From Scleroderma bovista (lineage: Eukaryota; Basidiomycota; Agaricomycetes; Boletales; Sclerodermataceae): DNA of 64,000 nucleotides. Location: the NCBI GenBank assembly GCA_037178675.1, contig JAYMGJ010000285.1, positions 39,904 through 103,903 on the forward strand, written 5' to 3'. The notes under the pieces were generated by a model that was not told where the DNA came from, did not search any database, and saw only the letters and a program-made list of their open reading frames with translations. Positions 11,201-23,033 of this stretch are shown in pieces (the first letter of the stretch is position 1; every line of letters starts with the position of its first letter). The position numbers were made by a program, and so were the translations under genes.

Positions 11201-12455
11201 TGTCATATCCATACTTTTCCCAGTCACAACTCCAGTCTAACCCTGGCCCGCCTGACCACTCCTTAGGCATAGATGCAACTCCGGATCTAGTCCAGCCATC
11301 TCCAGCCCCATAGCTGCACTCCAGCTCAACTCCGGTCACTATGTCCATCTCCACCTCAGGACTAACCCCTATCTTCCTCTAGACAGATCCGCGGTCTAAC
11401 TCCTCCATGTCGGACCTGTACCTACCATTAGTCGCTACTCCGGTTTCAGTCCGGCCACTCCCTTTGTCTGGTCTGCAACCTAGCCCAACTCTGGCTGGTA
11501 CATCCAACTCCGGCTCAGGTCTGCTCCTGTTCCGCTCCGCTTCCCCTGATAGGTCCACCAATGGCCTTGGACATTTCCATGTCCAACTCCGGACCTTCCT
11601 CCGGCTACTCTGCCCTTCCTCCAGTCGTACACTCCCTCCGCTCTTGCACTTCCTCCAGTCCCACTTCCTCCGGTTCCACTTCCTCTGGTCCTGGACATCG
11701 CTCCAGACTTAACATTAGTTAAGTCCACCTCCAACCCTTACTTGTCCTCTTCCGACCTAGTTCCCTTTACCTACTTGTCCCTGCATCTGCTCCGTCGTCC
11801 CTGTAATCCTAGTTCCCCGTTTCTGCTTCCGCTCTGGTTTATTTTCCTGTCCCTGCTTTATTTTCTTGTACCTGGTTTATTTTCCTGTCTGCTTCTGCTC
11901 CATCCCTTGTCCCGACTAAGGTGTTTACTTGTCACCGTATGTACTCACCCTAGTTCTCATTACTATATAAACTACCATACTCCGGCCTAGTAGATCCTTA
12001 GATCAAATCTCGACTAAGATACTCCCCACTCTGTACTACCCACCATGCTCTCCTAATCCCATCTTGTTCTCCTGAACTCCGGCCAACTCCGGCCTCCGTC
12101 CTATCTCGTCCCCTTGGTCCTATGTCCAATCCTAGCAAGTCTCCTACTTGCACGAGGGCAAAAGCCACCTCTGTCCCAGACTCGACGCTAGATCAGGACT
12201 TATCCCGCCTCTGGGATGTCCTTCACTCCGGACAAGCTGTGCTCAACTCCGGACCACTTTCCCGTGGTCCAGACTTACTCCGCAAAAACCTGGACTTACT
12301 CCCTGTGATCCTCTAGTGCCCGGACTTCGTTCATTTGACCCGGACTTGACTCTCCGCACTAACTAGCACCTACTAGTGTCTGGACTTACCTCCTCATTAG
12401 TTCCCTGCACCTCTGGACCTCCTAGTAAGATCATCGAGGAGAACCAGTCTTGACA
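11201..12455 (+). repeat. solo LTR, copy A of a 1.25 kb LTR family
   Basis: Starts TGTCATATCC and ends TCTTGACA, flanked by a perfect 5-bp duplication ACTGT (11196-11200 and 12456-12460). A TATATAA box lies at about 11964-11970. Copies B (21334-27104) and C (35118-36403) are the same sequence in the opposite orientation. No internal domain is attached, so LTR-LTR recombination has left a solo LTR. Reading frames inside it are not coding. Confidence 0.92.
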
Positions 12456-13027
12456 ACTGTCCACATTGATAGGAAGCTGGGGAACCAGTCCCTATCTTGA
12501 GTGGGAGGACCAGACCGCAGGCTGAAGCTGGCGAGAATCAGAAATGTCAATAATTAAAGAACTAGACCTTACCTTGAGCAGGAACAACCTGTCATAACGA
12601 GGCGCAAGGATGGTTATTACGGACTATAGTAGGCCACACATGCGAAAAGGATGGCAATGTCAGAGGACATCACAGAATTGTCATTGGCCATCAGTACCTA
12701 TCGTAAATGGTAATGATGCATACAAGAATGTCGCAAGAAATAGAACACTAACGTTGATTCTAATGAAGTCGGTCATTGGCCCTCTGCAGCAGAGTGGCGC
12801 ACATGACACCACACGTCACGTCCATATTAATAAGAAGCTGAGGGGGAGGGGGTCAGAAAGATGCTGAACGTTATATAGACGAACCCGTCACGTCCACATT
12901 GATAAGAAGCTGGGGAACCAGTCCTTACATCGAGTGGGAGGACCGGACCGCGAGTTGAAGCTGGAGAGAATTAGAAACGTCAATGTTGATTAAAGGAACT
13001 AGACCTTACCTTCAGCAGGAGGAGCGT

Positions 13028-14642
13028 TGTAGAGACAGTCCTGTCTCTGGGTGTGTAGATTGGTAGTACTGATACTGGACTCTTACCTTAGCTATGTAGG
13101 CTTGTACTTAGCTTACTAAGCAAAAAAAAAATCCTTCTCTTCAGTGTATATCTTTGAGCTCAGTCTTGGAGTGACTGAACCACCCTTCCACTCTCTAGTT
13201 TCTTAGTATCCTTAGTCCTTGGGAGCCTTGCCAGACCTCCAGAAGTCCCTGGGTCGAATGCACCTCATCTGAGGGAGCAGCCACCCAAACACTTTGTTCT
13301 CTTTTCAACTGGAGCCCACCGCGAGGGATTTCTGTGTCTTGGCACTCCCTATCCTCTTTCTAGGTCCCTCTTAACCAACTACAGTCACTCCTTTGAAGTT
13401 TCCATCATTTTCCCTTGAGTTTTCAGCATCTTCTCCTCCTGCCTCCCTCGAGTTTGGCGCATATCTCGCTCCCTTTTGCGCCGGATCTTTCGCTTTTCTG
13501 GAATCAAGATCTACTCGTCGAGGGCTTTCGAATGGTGCCTGGGTCATCGCGATTGGTCCAGCGGTCGCGGAGATATTCGCATTTTCGCATTTGGGTGGAG
13601 TTTGGGACTGATAGGTCGATATCTCGGGATCTAAGGCTCGTCCTGCTTCATCCTTTCGTGTCCTAACCCTTCTGTACTATGGCAACACCATCCTATCACG
13701 CCGCGTCCATCCGTCCAGCCGTTCCCTCGCTATGCTGCGCTTCTCCTCCTCCCCCCCTCTTTCTGAGATTCGTCCATTCTGCCTCTGTTTCTCGACCGGC
13801 CCTTTCGTCCTTTTAGTCTCTAGTTCTCTCGATCTCGTCGATTTCGTATACGTTTTTACGTCGCGCGTTTCCCTTGCCGTTCCGGAGATATTCGCATTTT
13901 GGAGTCCAGAGAGGAGGGAGAATGATCCGCATCTATGTCGACGGTTTCTGCGCTGGTCCCTTATCGCTTCTAGGGCCAAGTACTACTCGATGAGGGCTTT
14001 CTAAAGCCACCTTGATCGCCCCAATCGCCCCAGCCATTCTGGAGATACCTCCAATTCTTCGCCCTTGTCCTCCTCCCCCTCCGCTTTTTGCCTTTTTTAG
14101 GTGCTCTCTCCTATCCTCCTGCCTCAGGACTGCTTCTTCTGCCATTCCCCATCCTTGTTAGTCAACCTCTTGCCGTCCTTAGGTCTGGGGACCACTCTGA
14201 TGACGTGCGGAGTGTTCGTGTTCCCAGGGTTATGTGAGTCTGTGCGTTTTTGATGGACTGTTTGGTGTTTTGGAAGGTTTAGTGGGTCTTTGGTTATGGT
14301 TTGGTGTGGTTGGTGAGTGCCTGACTGGGGACAGTCAGTGTTTCAAGTGCCTGGGAGGTGTAGAGACAGTCCTGTCTCTGGGTGTGTAGATTGGTAGTAC
14401 TGATACTGGACTCTTACCTTAGCTATGTAGGCTTGTACTTAGCTTACTAAGCAAAAAAAAAAAAGATCCTTCTCTTCAGTGTATATCTTTGAGCTCAGTC
14501 TTGGAGTGACTGAACCACCCTTCCACTCTCTAGTTTCTTAGTATCCTTAGTCCTTGGGAGCCTTGCCAGACCTCCAGAAGTCCCTGGGTCGAATGCACCT
14601 CATCTGAGGGAGCAGCCACCCAAACACTTTGTTCTCTTTTCA
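13028..14642 (+). mobile_element. TRIM-like miniature LTR retrotransposon, 1.6 kb
   Basis: Direct repeats of 280 and 284 bp (13028-13307 and 14359-14642) start TGTAGAGACAG and end CTCTTTTCA; they appear identical except mainly for the length of an A-run. They flank about 1.05 kb with no gag or pol. A possible tRNA primer site beginning CTGGAGCCCACC follows the left LTR, and a short purine run precedes the right LTR. The duplication is GCGT on both sides (13024-13027, 14643-14646), or 5 bp if the shared A is counted. The interior has two diverged copies of a GAGGGCTTTC block (about 13520, 13990). It needs proteins from another element to move. Orientation is inferred from the primer site. Confidence 0.85.
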
Positions 14643-14693
14643 GCGTGTCATAACAAAGAGCAAGGATGGTGATTGCGAACTACAGCAGGCCGC

Positions 14694-16790
14694 TGTCACG
14701 CACCAAACAGGTTTGGTACAGTGAACATGGAAGATAACGCCTATATTGAATGATCCTTATGCGAAGGATAAGCACGACGGACCCTCATCGTAGCCATCTA
14801 TCGCACAAGAAGACTATCCTGATGCGAGAGATGAATGCCAATGCAGACAGTCATCTATCGCATGAGAACCGCCAAGAAGCAGAAGAAACTGAAGGAATAA
14901 CGTCAATTGTGGTATGAGAAAGGAATGCACACGTCTGCAGTCCAACTCCCATACCAGAACGATCAAAGAAGCCGAAGAATTGATGGAGAAACGAAGGAGA
15001 AAGAGAAGAAATGATTTTTAGCGCCCAAACATCATTTTTAGGCGCCCAGTGCCGGCATTCCGATATTTTGAATAGCTCCGTCGTTTCTGAAGCTATCAGG
15101 CATGTGACTATACCATCAGAGAGCCTAGAATGTGGTCTATCTGCCTGTCAAGTTCCGACGCAAATCCGTTCATTTCCCACGGAGATATTCCCCCCGCAAT
15201 CCAGACGTTTGCTTCATCGCTCACTATGGAGTCCGTATTTTCTCTGGATCATTTCTCCGCTATTGCTGCAGATCTCCACTATGTCCTGCTCTTAGGACAG
15301 CCTCTCCCAGAGTTCCCGTGCACTGCCTGGCACATATCTTCCCAGCCTGCTCCCTCAGTCCCTCTCGTTCTCGGTCAGCGCATTCTCCTCATCAGTCCTG
15401 CGTCAAGGACGTACTTTGGTCATCTTAGGTCTATTGTCAAGCTTGAGAAGTCTTCTCTGGTCATCTCTGTGTCTCCTGAGCCCTCAGCCTATGGTCCCTT
15501 CCTCCCAGATACTTGCCATGACCATCTTCCTCTGTCGTTTGTCTCGCTTCCCTGGATGCGTCGAATTCAATACTCTATGCACTTCCCTACTTTCAGACGA
15601 CGTCCCCCAGCACCATGACAGTTATTCCCCCACTTTATTGGCTATTAGGAAGAAGAACCCTCTCTCGTTCTTTCCCAGAAGAGAGCTCGTCAAGGGAGCC
15701 CATGGTTGCGCTTCAGCGGCGCTAGAACACATGCACTATACCTTAGTGTATGCTGACCCCCCAAAAAGACCTCTGGACCCCTGGTACCCTTCTTGTGGCT
15801 GTTTTGTCTCGGATCAATTCCCCTGTTTATCTCAGATCTTCCCCATTGTTGTCCCATCAAATTCCTGATGGTACACAGCCCCCCATCAAACTTCTTAGGC
15901 TGTGCATCAATGACTCCTTCTGCTGTGCAGTGACTCATCCCTTGCTTACTGATGCTCTCTTGCCATCAGTATTACTCTATCCCTTTCGCATTTTTGGTAT
16001 ATTACTCAGCTGATGACTCACTCCCTTACCAATCAATCTTGTCATGCAGCTTACTCATTCCTTTACTCAGCAGCTTATTCATGCTTCCTATGCTTACTCA
16101 TTCCTGCTTATCCCTTGCTTACTGATCGCTTACAAACCCCTTACAAAGCTCTTACCAATCCCTTGCCAATCCTTGACAAATTCTGCTTACTCCCTTCTCT
16201 TTTTGTACTTTAATGCTGTGCCCCCCCATGTATTTAAACCCCTGGGCTCAGCCCAGTGAAAGAGACCCAATTGCACGAAATTATCCCTCTCTCAGACTCT
16301 CTCAGTCAGTATCCCCTCAGTTCTTTGAGTCTTGTAGGCTTCAGTGAAGGTCTAAAGGCTCTGATATCTCAAGTTTATTCAGTCTATTCAAGTCTAAGTG
16401 TTTCTCTAGGCTCAAGCGGAGTCTAGCCAGTCAATCCTTCATCTCTCAGTGCTTCTGGACGTCAGGAGCCCCCTTGCCCCTTTGCTGCACCAACCTCTAG
16501 GTGTAGTATCACTGTTTCAGTCCCAGTCAACCCAATCCCCGCTTTGACACTTCCTAGGCTTTAGGAAGAGTCTAGACCCCTATCCCCTTCGTCTTCTATT
16601 ACTCCTGTACCCCAGGAGTATCCTGCATCACTGTCTGCATCACCCTGTTGGTGTAGATCCCCTTTCCCCCTCCTCAGCATATCCTCTCTGGACACCACGG
16701 AGGTAAACCACCACTCGCACATTTTCGTAGTCCTTTGTTGGTGTTGTGTTTGGGTTATTACTCCGACCCAAATCAACACTTTGACTCACA
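14694..16790 (+). mobile_element. 2.1 kb LTR-like element, copy D1 (solo LTR or non-autonomous)
   Basis: Starts TGTCACGCACC and ends TTTGACTCACA, flanked by CCGC (14690-14693, 16791-16794) at a site where the neighbouring tandem unit is uninterrupted. A TATTTAAA box lies at 16231-16238. A second copy, D2, lies at 34241-37433 on the other strand. Both contain an open frame of 162 codons (15130-15618 here) that differs at about nine residues; because the whole copies are very similar, this alone is not evidence of coding. I see no gag, pol or transposase. The most likely reading is a long solo LTR. Confidence 0.65.
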
Positions 16791-16960
16791 CCGCACATGT
16801 GAAAAAAATGGTGATGTCGGAGTATATCGCAGGCTCATCATTGGCCCTCAGTACCTATTGTAAACGTTAACATTGCATGTAAGAATGACACATGAAATAG
16901 AGTGCTGACGTTGAATGAAGCTAATCATTTCTGCCCAAAATTCAAATGGCAAGATGGTGA

Positions 16961-17695
16961 CTGGAAGAGAATCCATGATGGGCGTTAATACAAAGATTCT
17001 ACGAATACAATGAAGTGATTAATTGGGAGAAGGACGAGGCTCGGGAGAGGCTCGTATAGAGCACTGAAGGAGGGGTGAGTTACGGTGCGCGACTGGAAGA
17101 ATGTAGATAGACCTATGCTACGCACCATTGTAGTCCCCACCATGAACGCCCAGAATTGCCAAGGAGTGACGGGTCGCAACATCAGAGAAAGGAGTCATTC
17201 AGCATATGCGTGAGGGTCGCCCGATGTTTGAAATGGTGGGCATTGACCACAGTACAGGAATTGCAGTGTGGAGAGGGAAAGGACGTCAAATTTACTGTCA
17301 GCATGAGGGGAGTCCTAGCTAGCAATGTGGCCAACACATGCAATGACACTGCCCCGTCTTTTTTTGATTCCAGATTAGATGTGTAGGCTCTAATACTACT
17401 AGGATAAAAAGTCTATTGCGGACCTTCTTTTGTGTTGGCGGAGTTTGGTAGATTCCCACCCAGGATCAATCCAAACTTCAGAGATGCTCCGGCCAGGTTG
17501 GGGTTGAAAATGTGCGCTGTTGTCTTCTTGGTTGCCCAGGCTGACTTCCTCTCTTGGAGGGGTGGCAGTTCATGGTTTTCGGATGGAAGCTATTTGGGTG
17601 GTAGCAGAGCACCATACCAGTGTATCATAATATGCATTTACAAGTCCAAAAAATATCATGATGTGACTGCCAAAGGAGCCACCGCACAACAGCAA
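16961..17695. other. no recognisable gene
   Basis: Short frames occur on both strands, but none shows a known motif or convincing exon chain. This stretch lies downstream of the kinase remnant, which ends at 17696. Confidence 0.5.
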
Positions 17696-18804
17696 CTATA
17701 GGCAAAATGATTGAGAACGTGAGACCTTCTTTTGCCGAGATGATCCAGTTCGTGCGACCTTCTCTTTCTGAGATTGTTGTGGGATCTTCTTAGCCCAATG
17801 CTCCTCCTCCTCCTCCACATGCTCTAAGATATGCTTTGATTGTAAGAGAGCCATCTTATTCTGCCCTTGCATCTCGCATAAGACCACCTCAGTCAATTCT
17901 TGTGCCATGGCATTATTATTTTGGGGCCAATTATTCCCCTTCAGGTGGTGGGCGAAACACTTGATGGTGTAGCGGTGATCTTGTAGCTTTGCCTTGTTCT
18001 GCCAATAACGGTATGCTGGTAAGGTTTTGATGAGGCCTTCAATGACGCCACCCTGGGTAGCCAAGAGTTGCTCAGCAGTCTCTAAGGACTGCCAGTCTGC
18101 CAGGTCAGGCTGCCAGTAGTGAGTGCGGAAGAGATCTGCCAGATCCTTTAGCAGCATATATAATGAACAACGATCGGTAAAGAGGGGGGGTTGCAAATGT
18201 GGATCGTTGGAGAACTCGCCATGGGACCCAGGAAATTTGAGTATGTTCTGCGAGACAAGCACACTCCGCTTCATCTCTGCTCCCAACTCAAAAGCTTCCC
18301 GTATAAACTTGCTGTGATGTTCGACAGATAGCGACGACTGTGTGAACATGATAGTGGTCCAGAGCAACAGCCAGAACAATGACTCCAGGTCGTCCTGGAA
18401 TGTGTGCACTGCACTTGCATTTTCGATGAGATTGGCAGACATAAATTGCCAGGTGCCCTGTCCACTCATCAGAAAGTAAACAGAAAGCAAAGGAGCGACA
18501 TACCGTGCGTGTAATTCAACGGCAGCTCGCTGTGTTGGTATGTTTTGCAGAGTCCCAATCAATTAAGTATCCATGGCCACCAACAATGATGATGTTGCCA
18601 GGGCTAAGGTCCTAGGTGAAGGATACCCACCGTAATTGCTGCTTGATGTGCTATGGAAAACAAGTCAAATGACATACCAACACATGGATGGATACAACTC
18701 ACCAAGAAGAGCATCGTGAATTGCCTGGACCAGTTCCTTAGAGGAAGTGAATGTCGTTAATGCTGCTCCAACAAGATCTAGGACAAGGCAATAGTGGATG
18801 TGAG
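17696..18804 (-). pseudogene. FunK1-type fungal protein kinase, 3' half (split by copia)
   Basis: Minus-strand exons carry YCLVLDLVGAALTTF, a DALLAHQA helix across an intron, the catalytic loop region ending DLSPGN, LIDWD (in place of DFG) and GTWQFMSA, then a helical region with DDLESLFWLLLW; this combination marks the FunK1 kinases of mushrooms. A Lys/Arg/Ser-rich tail ends at 17696. In the catalytic HRD loop four bases (CTAG, 18612-18615) stand where three are expected, shifting the frame. A CGA-like codon is TGA at 18516-18518, just before a short intron. The gene is also cut at 18804/18805 by the copia element; its 5' half lies at 30491 and beyond, and the target duplication GTGAG shows the exact join. 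Dead as it stands. Confidence 0.85.
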
Positions 18805-19106
18805 TGTTGAAGTCGCACGTGCACCCAGCGTAAACCGTCGACGAAGTGCGCACAAGACTGCGACCCATATTAGTGTAGACTTAGTAATAGCCCTCTTTAG
18901 AGTAGATGTTACATGTCACATGTCACACGTCACAGTCACGTGTCACACTATTTGTTGTATATAAACAGTGTTCATCGCTTATATAATATAACAGCTCTTG
19001 ACTAGCTACCGCTACCATCTCTGGTTGTGCACTCCACCTAACAGGTGAGTTGGAGTAGCAGTTCCTCTATGTACATAGGTGTTGCTTCAACAGGTTATGA
19101 GCCCTG
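18805..19106 (+). repeat. copia 5' LTR and primer-binding site
   Basis: The LTR (18805-19092) starts TGTTGAAGTC and ends TTCAACA, with a TATATAAA box at about 18958-18965. The primer site GGTTATGAGCCCTG follows directly at 19093-19106. It is complementary to the anticodon arm of eukaryotic initiator tRNA-Met (CAGGGCUCAUAACC), so priming would use a tRNA half, as known for Drosophila copia. Confidence 0.9.
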
Positions 19107-19443
19107 TGAGTGCACTGTGTGCAGCAATGCACCAGACAGCGCTCCAGCTCCCTGAGTGTCACTTTAACTAGCTTGACGCTGTGGATCACAGTGAGCTCCT
19201 AGCTGAGCCCCTGCACAGCCACAAGGCGAAGTCGGTCAACGACTTGCGCCAGACAGTGAGCTCCTAGTTGAGCACCTGTATTGCCACAGGCAAAGTTCGT
19301 CGATGACTTGTGCTGGCATGACCTAGTCATGAGTTAGCTGTTGACAGAAGTGCCTTCACTGGCACTCAGGTGTTTCTTCTTTTCTTGCTTGTCCGTTGTC
19401 GCATTCATTTGCTGACTCCGTTGACTCCCAACAGAACATCACC

Positions 19444-21333
19444 ATGTCCAGCGCTCTCGACAAAATGGTTCCCCTTTTCACTGGCTCCAATTGGCAGCAG
19501 TGGCACACCTCTATGCAGGCCTACCTTCGGGCACAAGGCCAATGGTATGTTTATTCGACGACACAACCTGCTAACAGTCACGATGACCGAAAGGAGTGGG
19601 ACGACAACACTGAGAGAGCGCTCGGTAACATCACCTTGTGCCTCGCCCCCTCTATCCAGGTCGCCGTCTCGAATCTCGACAGTGTTAAGGAAGTCTGGGA
19701 CCACCTGAAGAAGAACTTCGGCGCCCCCAGTATTGGCTCTGCCTACGCTGAGCTTAGCAAGCTCCTGGCGACTACCATTCCCACTGGCTGCCATCCCGCT
19801 CCGGCTATCACCAAGGTGCTCAGCCACTTCGCTTATCTCAAGGACGCCGGCTTTGAATTCCCTGCCCCCGTGCAGGCTATGATTATCCTCTGCAAGCTCC
19901 CTCCTACTATGGAGGTTGTAGCTCAAATTCTCAGCCAGACGTCACCGGATGAGATCAAAAACCTCAAGCCTGATGGAATTGTCAAGGCCGCCACACTCTC
20001 TTTTGAGCAGAAAGGCGCCTCTTCACGTGGCGGTGGTAAGGGCCCCCAGGCCAACAAGCTTAGCGCTGTAAAGCGCAAGCCGGCTGACCCCAAATTCGCC
20101 CAGCAGCAGCAGCAGCCTCAGAGGCAGCAGCAGCAGCAAGGCGGGTCCAATGGCGGTGCGAACGGAAACACTCCTGCCCAAGGACAGCGAGGCTGCACTC
20201 GACATGGCGGCAAGAAGGCTCGCGCTCACCGCGAGAACGCCCAACAAGCCGCCTTCGCTACTTACATCCACTACAATGGACCAGAGCCCACCGTCGACCC
20301 TCGTGCCTTGGCTCACACTCCCGGTGCTGCCCACTACGGCCCCCCGCATTCGATAATACTATTCGGGCCTTCGACTTGGCACACCGTCTGGGGGTAGAGC
20401 CCTCCTTCCAGACCATCCGCACCCTCAACCAAGTTGTGTTGATGGCGAGTGCGAACCTGGACCAGCCCGAGGCCAGTCCCTCCTCGCTGAAGCGCCCTCG
20501 TCTCGAGGAGCGCATCACGATGTATGAGGAGGATGCCATCTCCCTAGGGGATGAAGAGCCCTTCGCCCACGAACCATTCGCTGACGACGAGTTTGACGAA
20601 ATCGACGCGATGGTCCTCGACCACTACAATGCAATGTCGATGGCGATGGGTGCGGAGGCCAGCCTTTTCAGGCAAGTACCTTCTGCACGCGTGCTGACCA
20701 ACACTGACATGCTCCCTTTACATGTGCGCTTTACGCTGGCACTGTATATAGCGAGTAGTAACTACAATTTGTCGTGTCGTGTCTCGAGTAAAGCATATAT
20801 TTGTTCGTGTTCTCATGAAACGAGTGATGCACGCTGTGCTAAGTGTAAGGGAAAAATGGTTGATGATAGCGAACTATCTGGTGCTTTCTGGCTCCTAGAC
20901 TCTGGCGCATCACGCCACTTTACCAGTGACATAGGTGATTTCGCCTCTTACAATGTGCTAAAGCGAGCGCACTACGCCAAAACAGCAAATGGTGTAGCAC
21001 TAATTGCTGGCATTGGCACGGTATTACTCCGGTGCCTAGACCACAACTCTGGGGATGAGAAAGTTATTACACTCACCCAAGTGCTCCATATGCCAGGCGC
21101 TACTGCACGCCTCATTTCTATGGGCGAAATGCTCCAGCGTAATTACAAGGTCACTGGCGATAAGCGAGGCATTAGCCTCACTCATAAAGCTGAACGCCTA
21201 TGGTTTGGGCCAGACCCAGAAGACGATCGCAACGTCATTTTCGGGATTAGATCTATCCCGATAATTAGATCTAACTATATTGCCTCCGTGAGCAAAGTCA
21301 ATTACAACATTATGCACTGGAGATTCGGGCACC
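19444..21333 (+). pseudogene. gag: copia Gag and protease region
   Basis: Gag starts at ATG 19444 with FTGSNWQQWHTSMQAYL, typical of copia-type Gag (UBN2 fold), and has a Gln-rich run (about 20100-20140) before a basic segment. No CCHC knuckle is visible. Near 20347 one C seems missing from a C-run, and the polyprotein continues in the next frame through an acidic segment to the aspartic protease site WLLDSGASRHF (about 20890-20920). The sequence then enters the integrase zinc region (HWRFGH) and is cut at 21333 by the solo LTR; the duplication GCACC at 21329-21333 and 27105-27109 fixes the join. Confidence 0.88.
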
Positions 21334-23033
21334 TGTCAAAACCGGTTCTCCTCAGCGATCTTACTAGGAGGTCCAGAGATGCAGGGAACTAATGAGGAGG
21401 TCCAGAGATGCAGGGAACTAATGAGGAGGTAAGTCCAGACACTAGTAGGTGCTAGTTAGTGCGGAGAGTCAAGTCCGGGTCAAACGAACGAAGTCTGGGC
21501 ACTAGAGAAGCACAGGGAGTAAGTCCGGGTTTTTGCGGAGTAAGTCCGGACCGTGGGAAAGTGGTCCGGAGTTGAGCGCAGCTTTTCCGGAGCGAAGGAC
21601 ATCCCAGAGGTGGGATAAGTCCTGAGAGGTCTAGCGTCGAGTCTGGGACAGAGGTGGCTTTTGCCCTCGTGCAAGTAGGAGACTTGCTAGGATCGGACAT
21701 AGGACCAAGGGGACGAGATAGGACGGAGGCCGGAGTTGGCCGGAGTTCAGGAGAACAAGATGGGATTAGGAGAGCATGGTGGGTAGTACAGAGTGGGGAG
21801 TATCTTAGTCGAGATTTGATCTAAGGATCTACTAGGCCGGAGTACGGTAGTTTATATAGTAACGAGAACTAGGGTGAGTACATACGGTGACAAGTAAACA
21901 CCTTAGTCGGGACAAGGGATGGAGCAGAAGCAGACAGGAAAATAAACCAGGTACAAGAAAATAAAGCAGGGACAGGAAAATAAACCGGAGCGGAAGCAGA
22001 AACGGGGAACTAGAGTTACAGGGACGACGGAGGAAAAGCAGGGACAAGGGAACTAGGTCGGAAGAGGACAGGTAAGGGTCAGAGGTGGACTTAACTAATG
22101 TTAAGTCCGGAGCGATGTCCAGGACCGGAGGAAGTGGGACCGGAGGAAGTGCACAAGCGGAGGGAGTGCACAGGTGGAGGAAGGGCGGAGTAGCTGGAGG
22201 AAGGTCCGGAGTTGGACATGGAAATGTCCTAAGCCTTTGGTGGACCTGACAGAGGAAGTGGAGCAGGAGCAGAACTGAGCCGGAGTTGGATGTACCAGCC
22301 GGAGTTGGGCTACGTCGCAGACAAGGCTAAGGGAGTAGCCGGACTGAAACCGGAGTAGCGACTAGTGGTAGGTACAGGTCCGACACGGAGGAGTTAGACC
22401 GCGGATCTGTCTGTAGGGAGACAGGGGTTAGTCCTGAGGCGGAGATGGACGTAGTGACCGGAGTTGAGCTGGAGTGCAGCTATAGGGCTGGAGATGGCCG
22501 GACTAGATCCGGAGTTGCATCTATGCCTAAGGAGAGGTCAGGCGGGCCATCTTGGAAAAAAAGTGTGTTGGGGGGTTGCTACAGTGGACCTAGAGGACAG
22601 AAGCTGTGGTAGGAAATTGGTAACCCTGTAGTAACCTCAGTAGATGTTCAAGCTACTGTATTAGAGTAATACCTGTAGTAACTACTACAAGTCAGTATGA
22701 GTAAGAATGAGTGTGTGTGGACTACTTACCCTCAGTAGATGTTCAAGCTACTGAGGGACTAATAAGAAATACTACTGTGTATGTACGCTCTGAGGGCTTA
22801 TGTAAGCGTCACGTGGTCGCGCACCTCAGTACCTAGTAACGCATGCTGGTTAATTTACAACACGCTCCCTTAAACAGTACGTGTTAGTAGGGACAGTAGA
22901 AAAATAACAAATGAAATCAAGAAAGTGTTAAAGATCAAAAAAATGAGTACTTAATGATTCCAAATGAATGTGTAGTCCGTTGCTCGAGAGTCCGAGGCTT
23001 TTTGTTGCGAAGGTTTGTGAGTCTGTGGTGTCG

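Larger units (their letters stand above)
11060..16960 (+). repeat. old tandem repeat, period about 431-442 bp, split by three insertions
   Basis: After the inserted elements are removed, the remaining pieces (up to 11200, 12456-13027, 14643-14693, 16791-about 16960) align as successive copies of one unit. Anchors: GGGGGAG(A/G)GGGTCAGAAAG at about 11150 and 12842; CCACATTGATA(G/A)GAAGC at 12461 and 12894; CATTGGCC(A/C)TCAGTACC at about 12679 and 16841; CAAGGATGGTTATTACGG-like text at about 12606 and 14661. Corrected distances are about 431, 433 and 442 bp. The units are diverged and non-coding. The element boundaries listed separately were found from these empty-site alignments. Confidence 0.7.

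Noticed and set aside
15130..15618. 162-codon frame as a real gene
   Set aside because: It lies inside an LTR-like element; conservation in copy D2 is explained by the overall similarity of the copies. Kept only as an observation.
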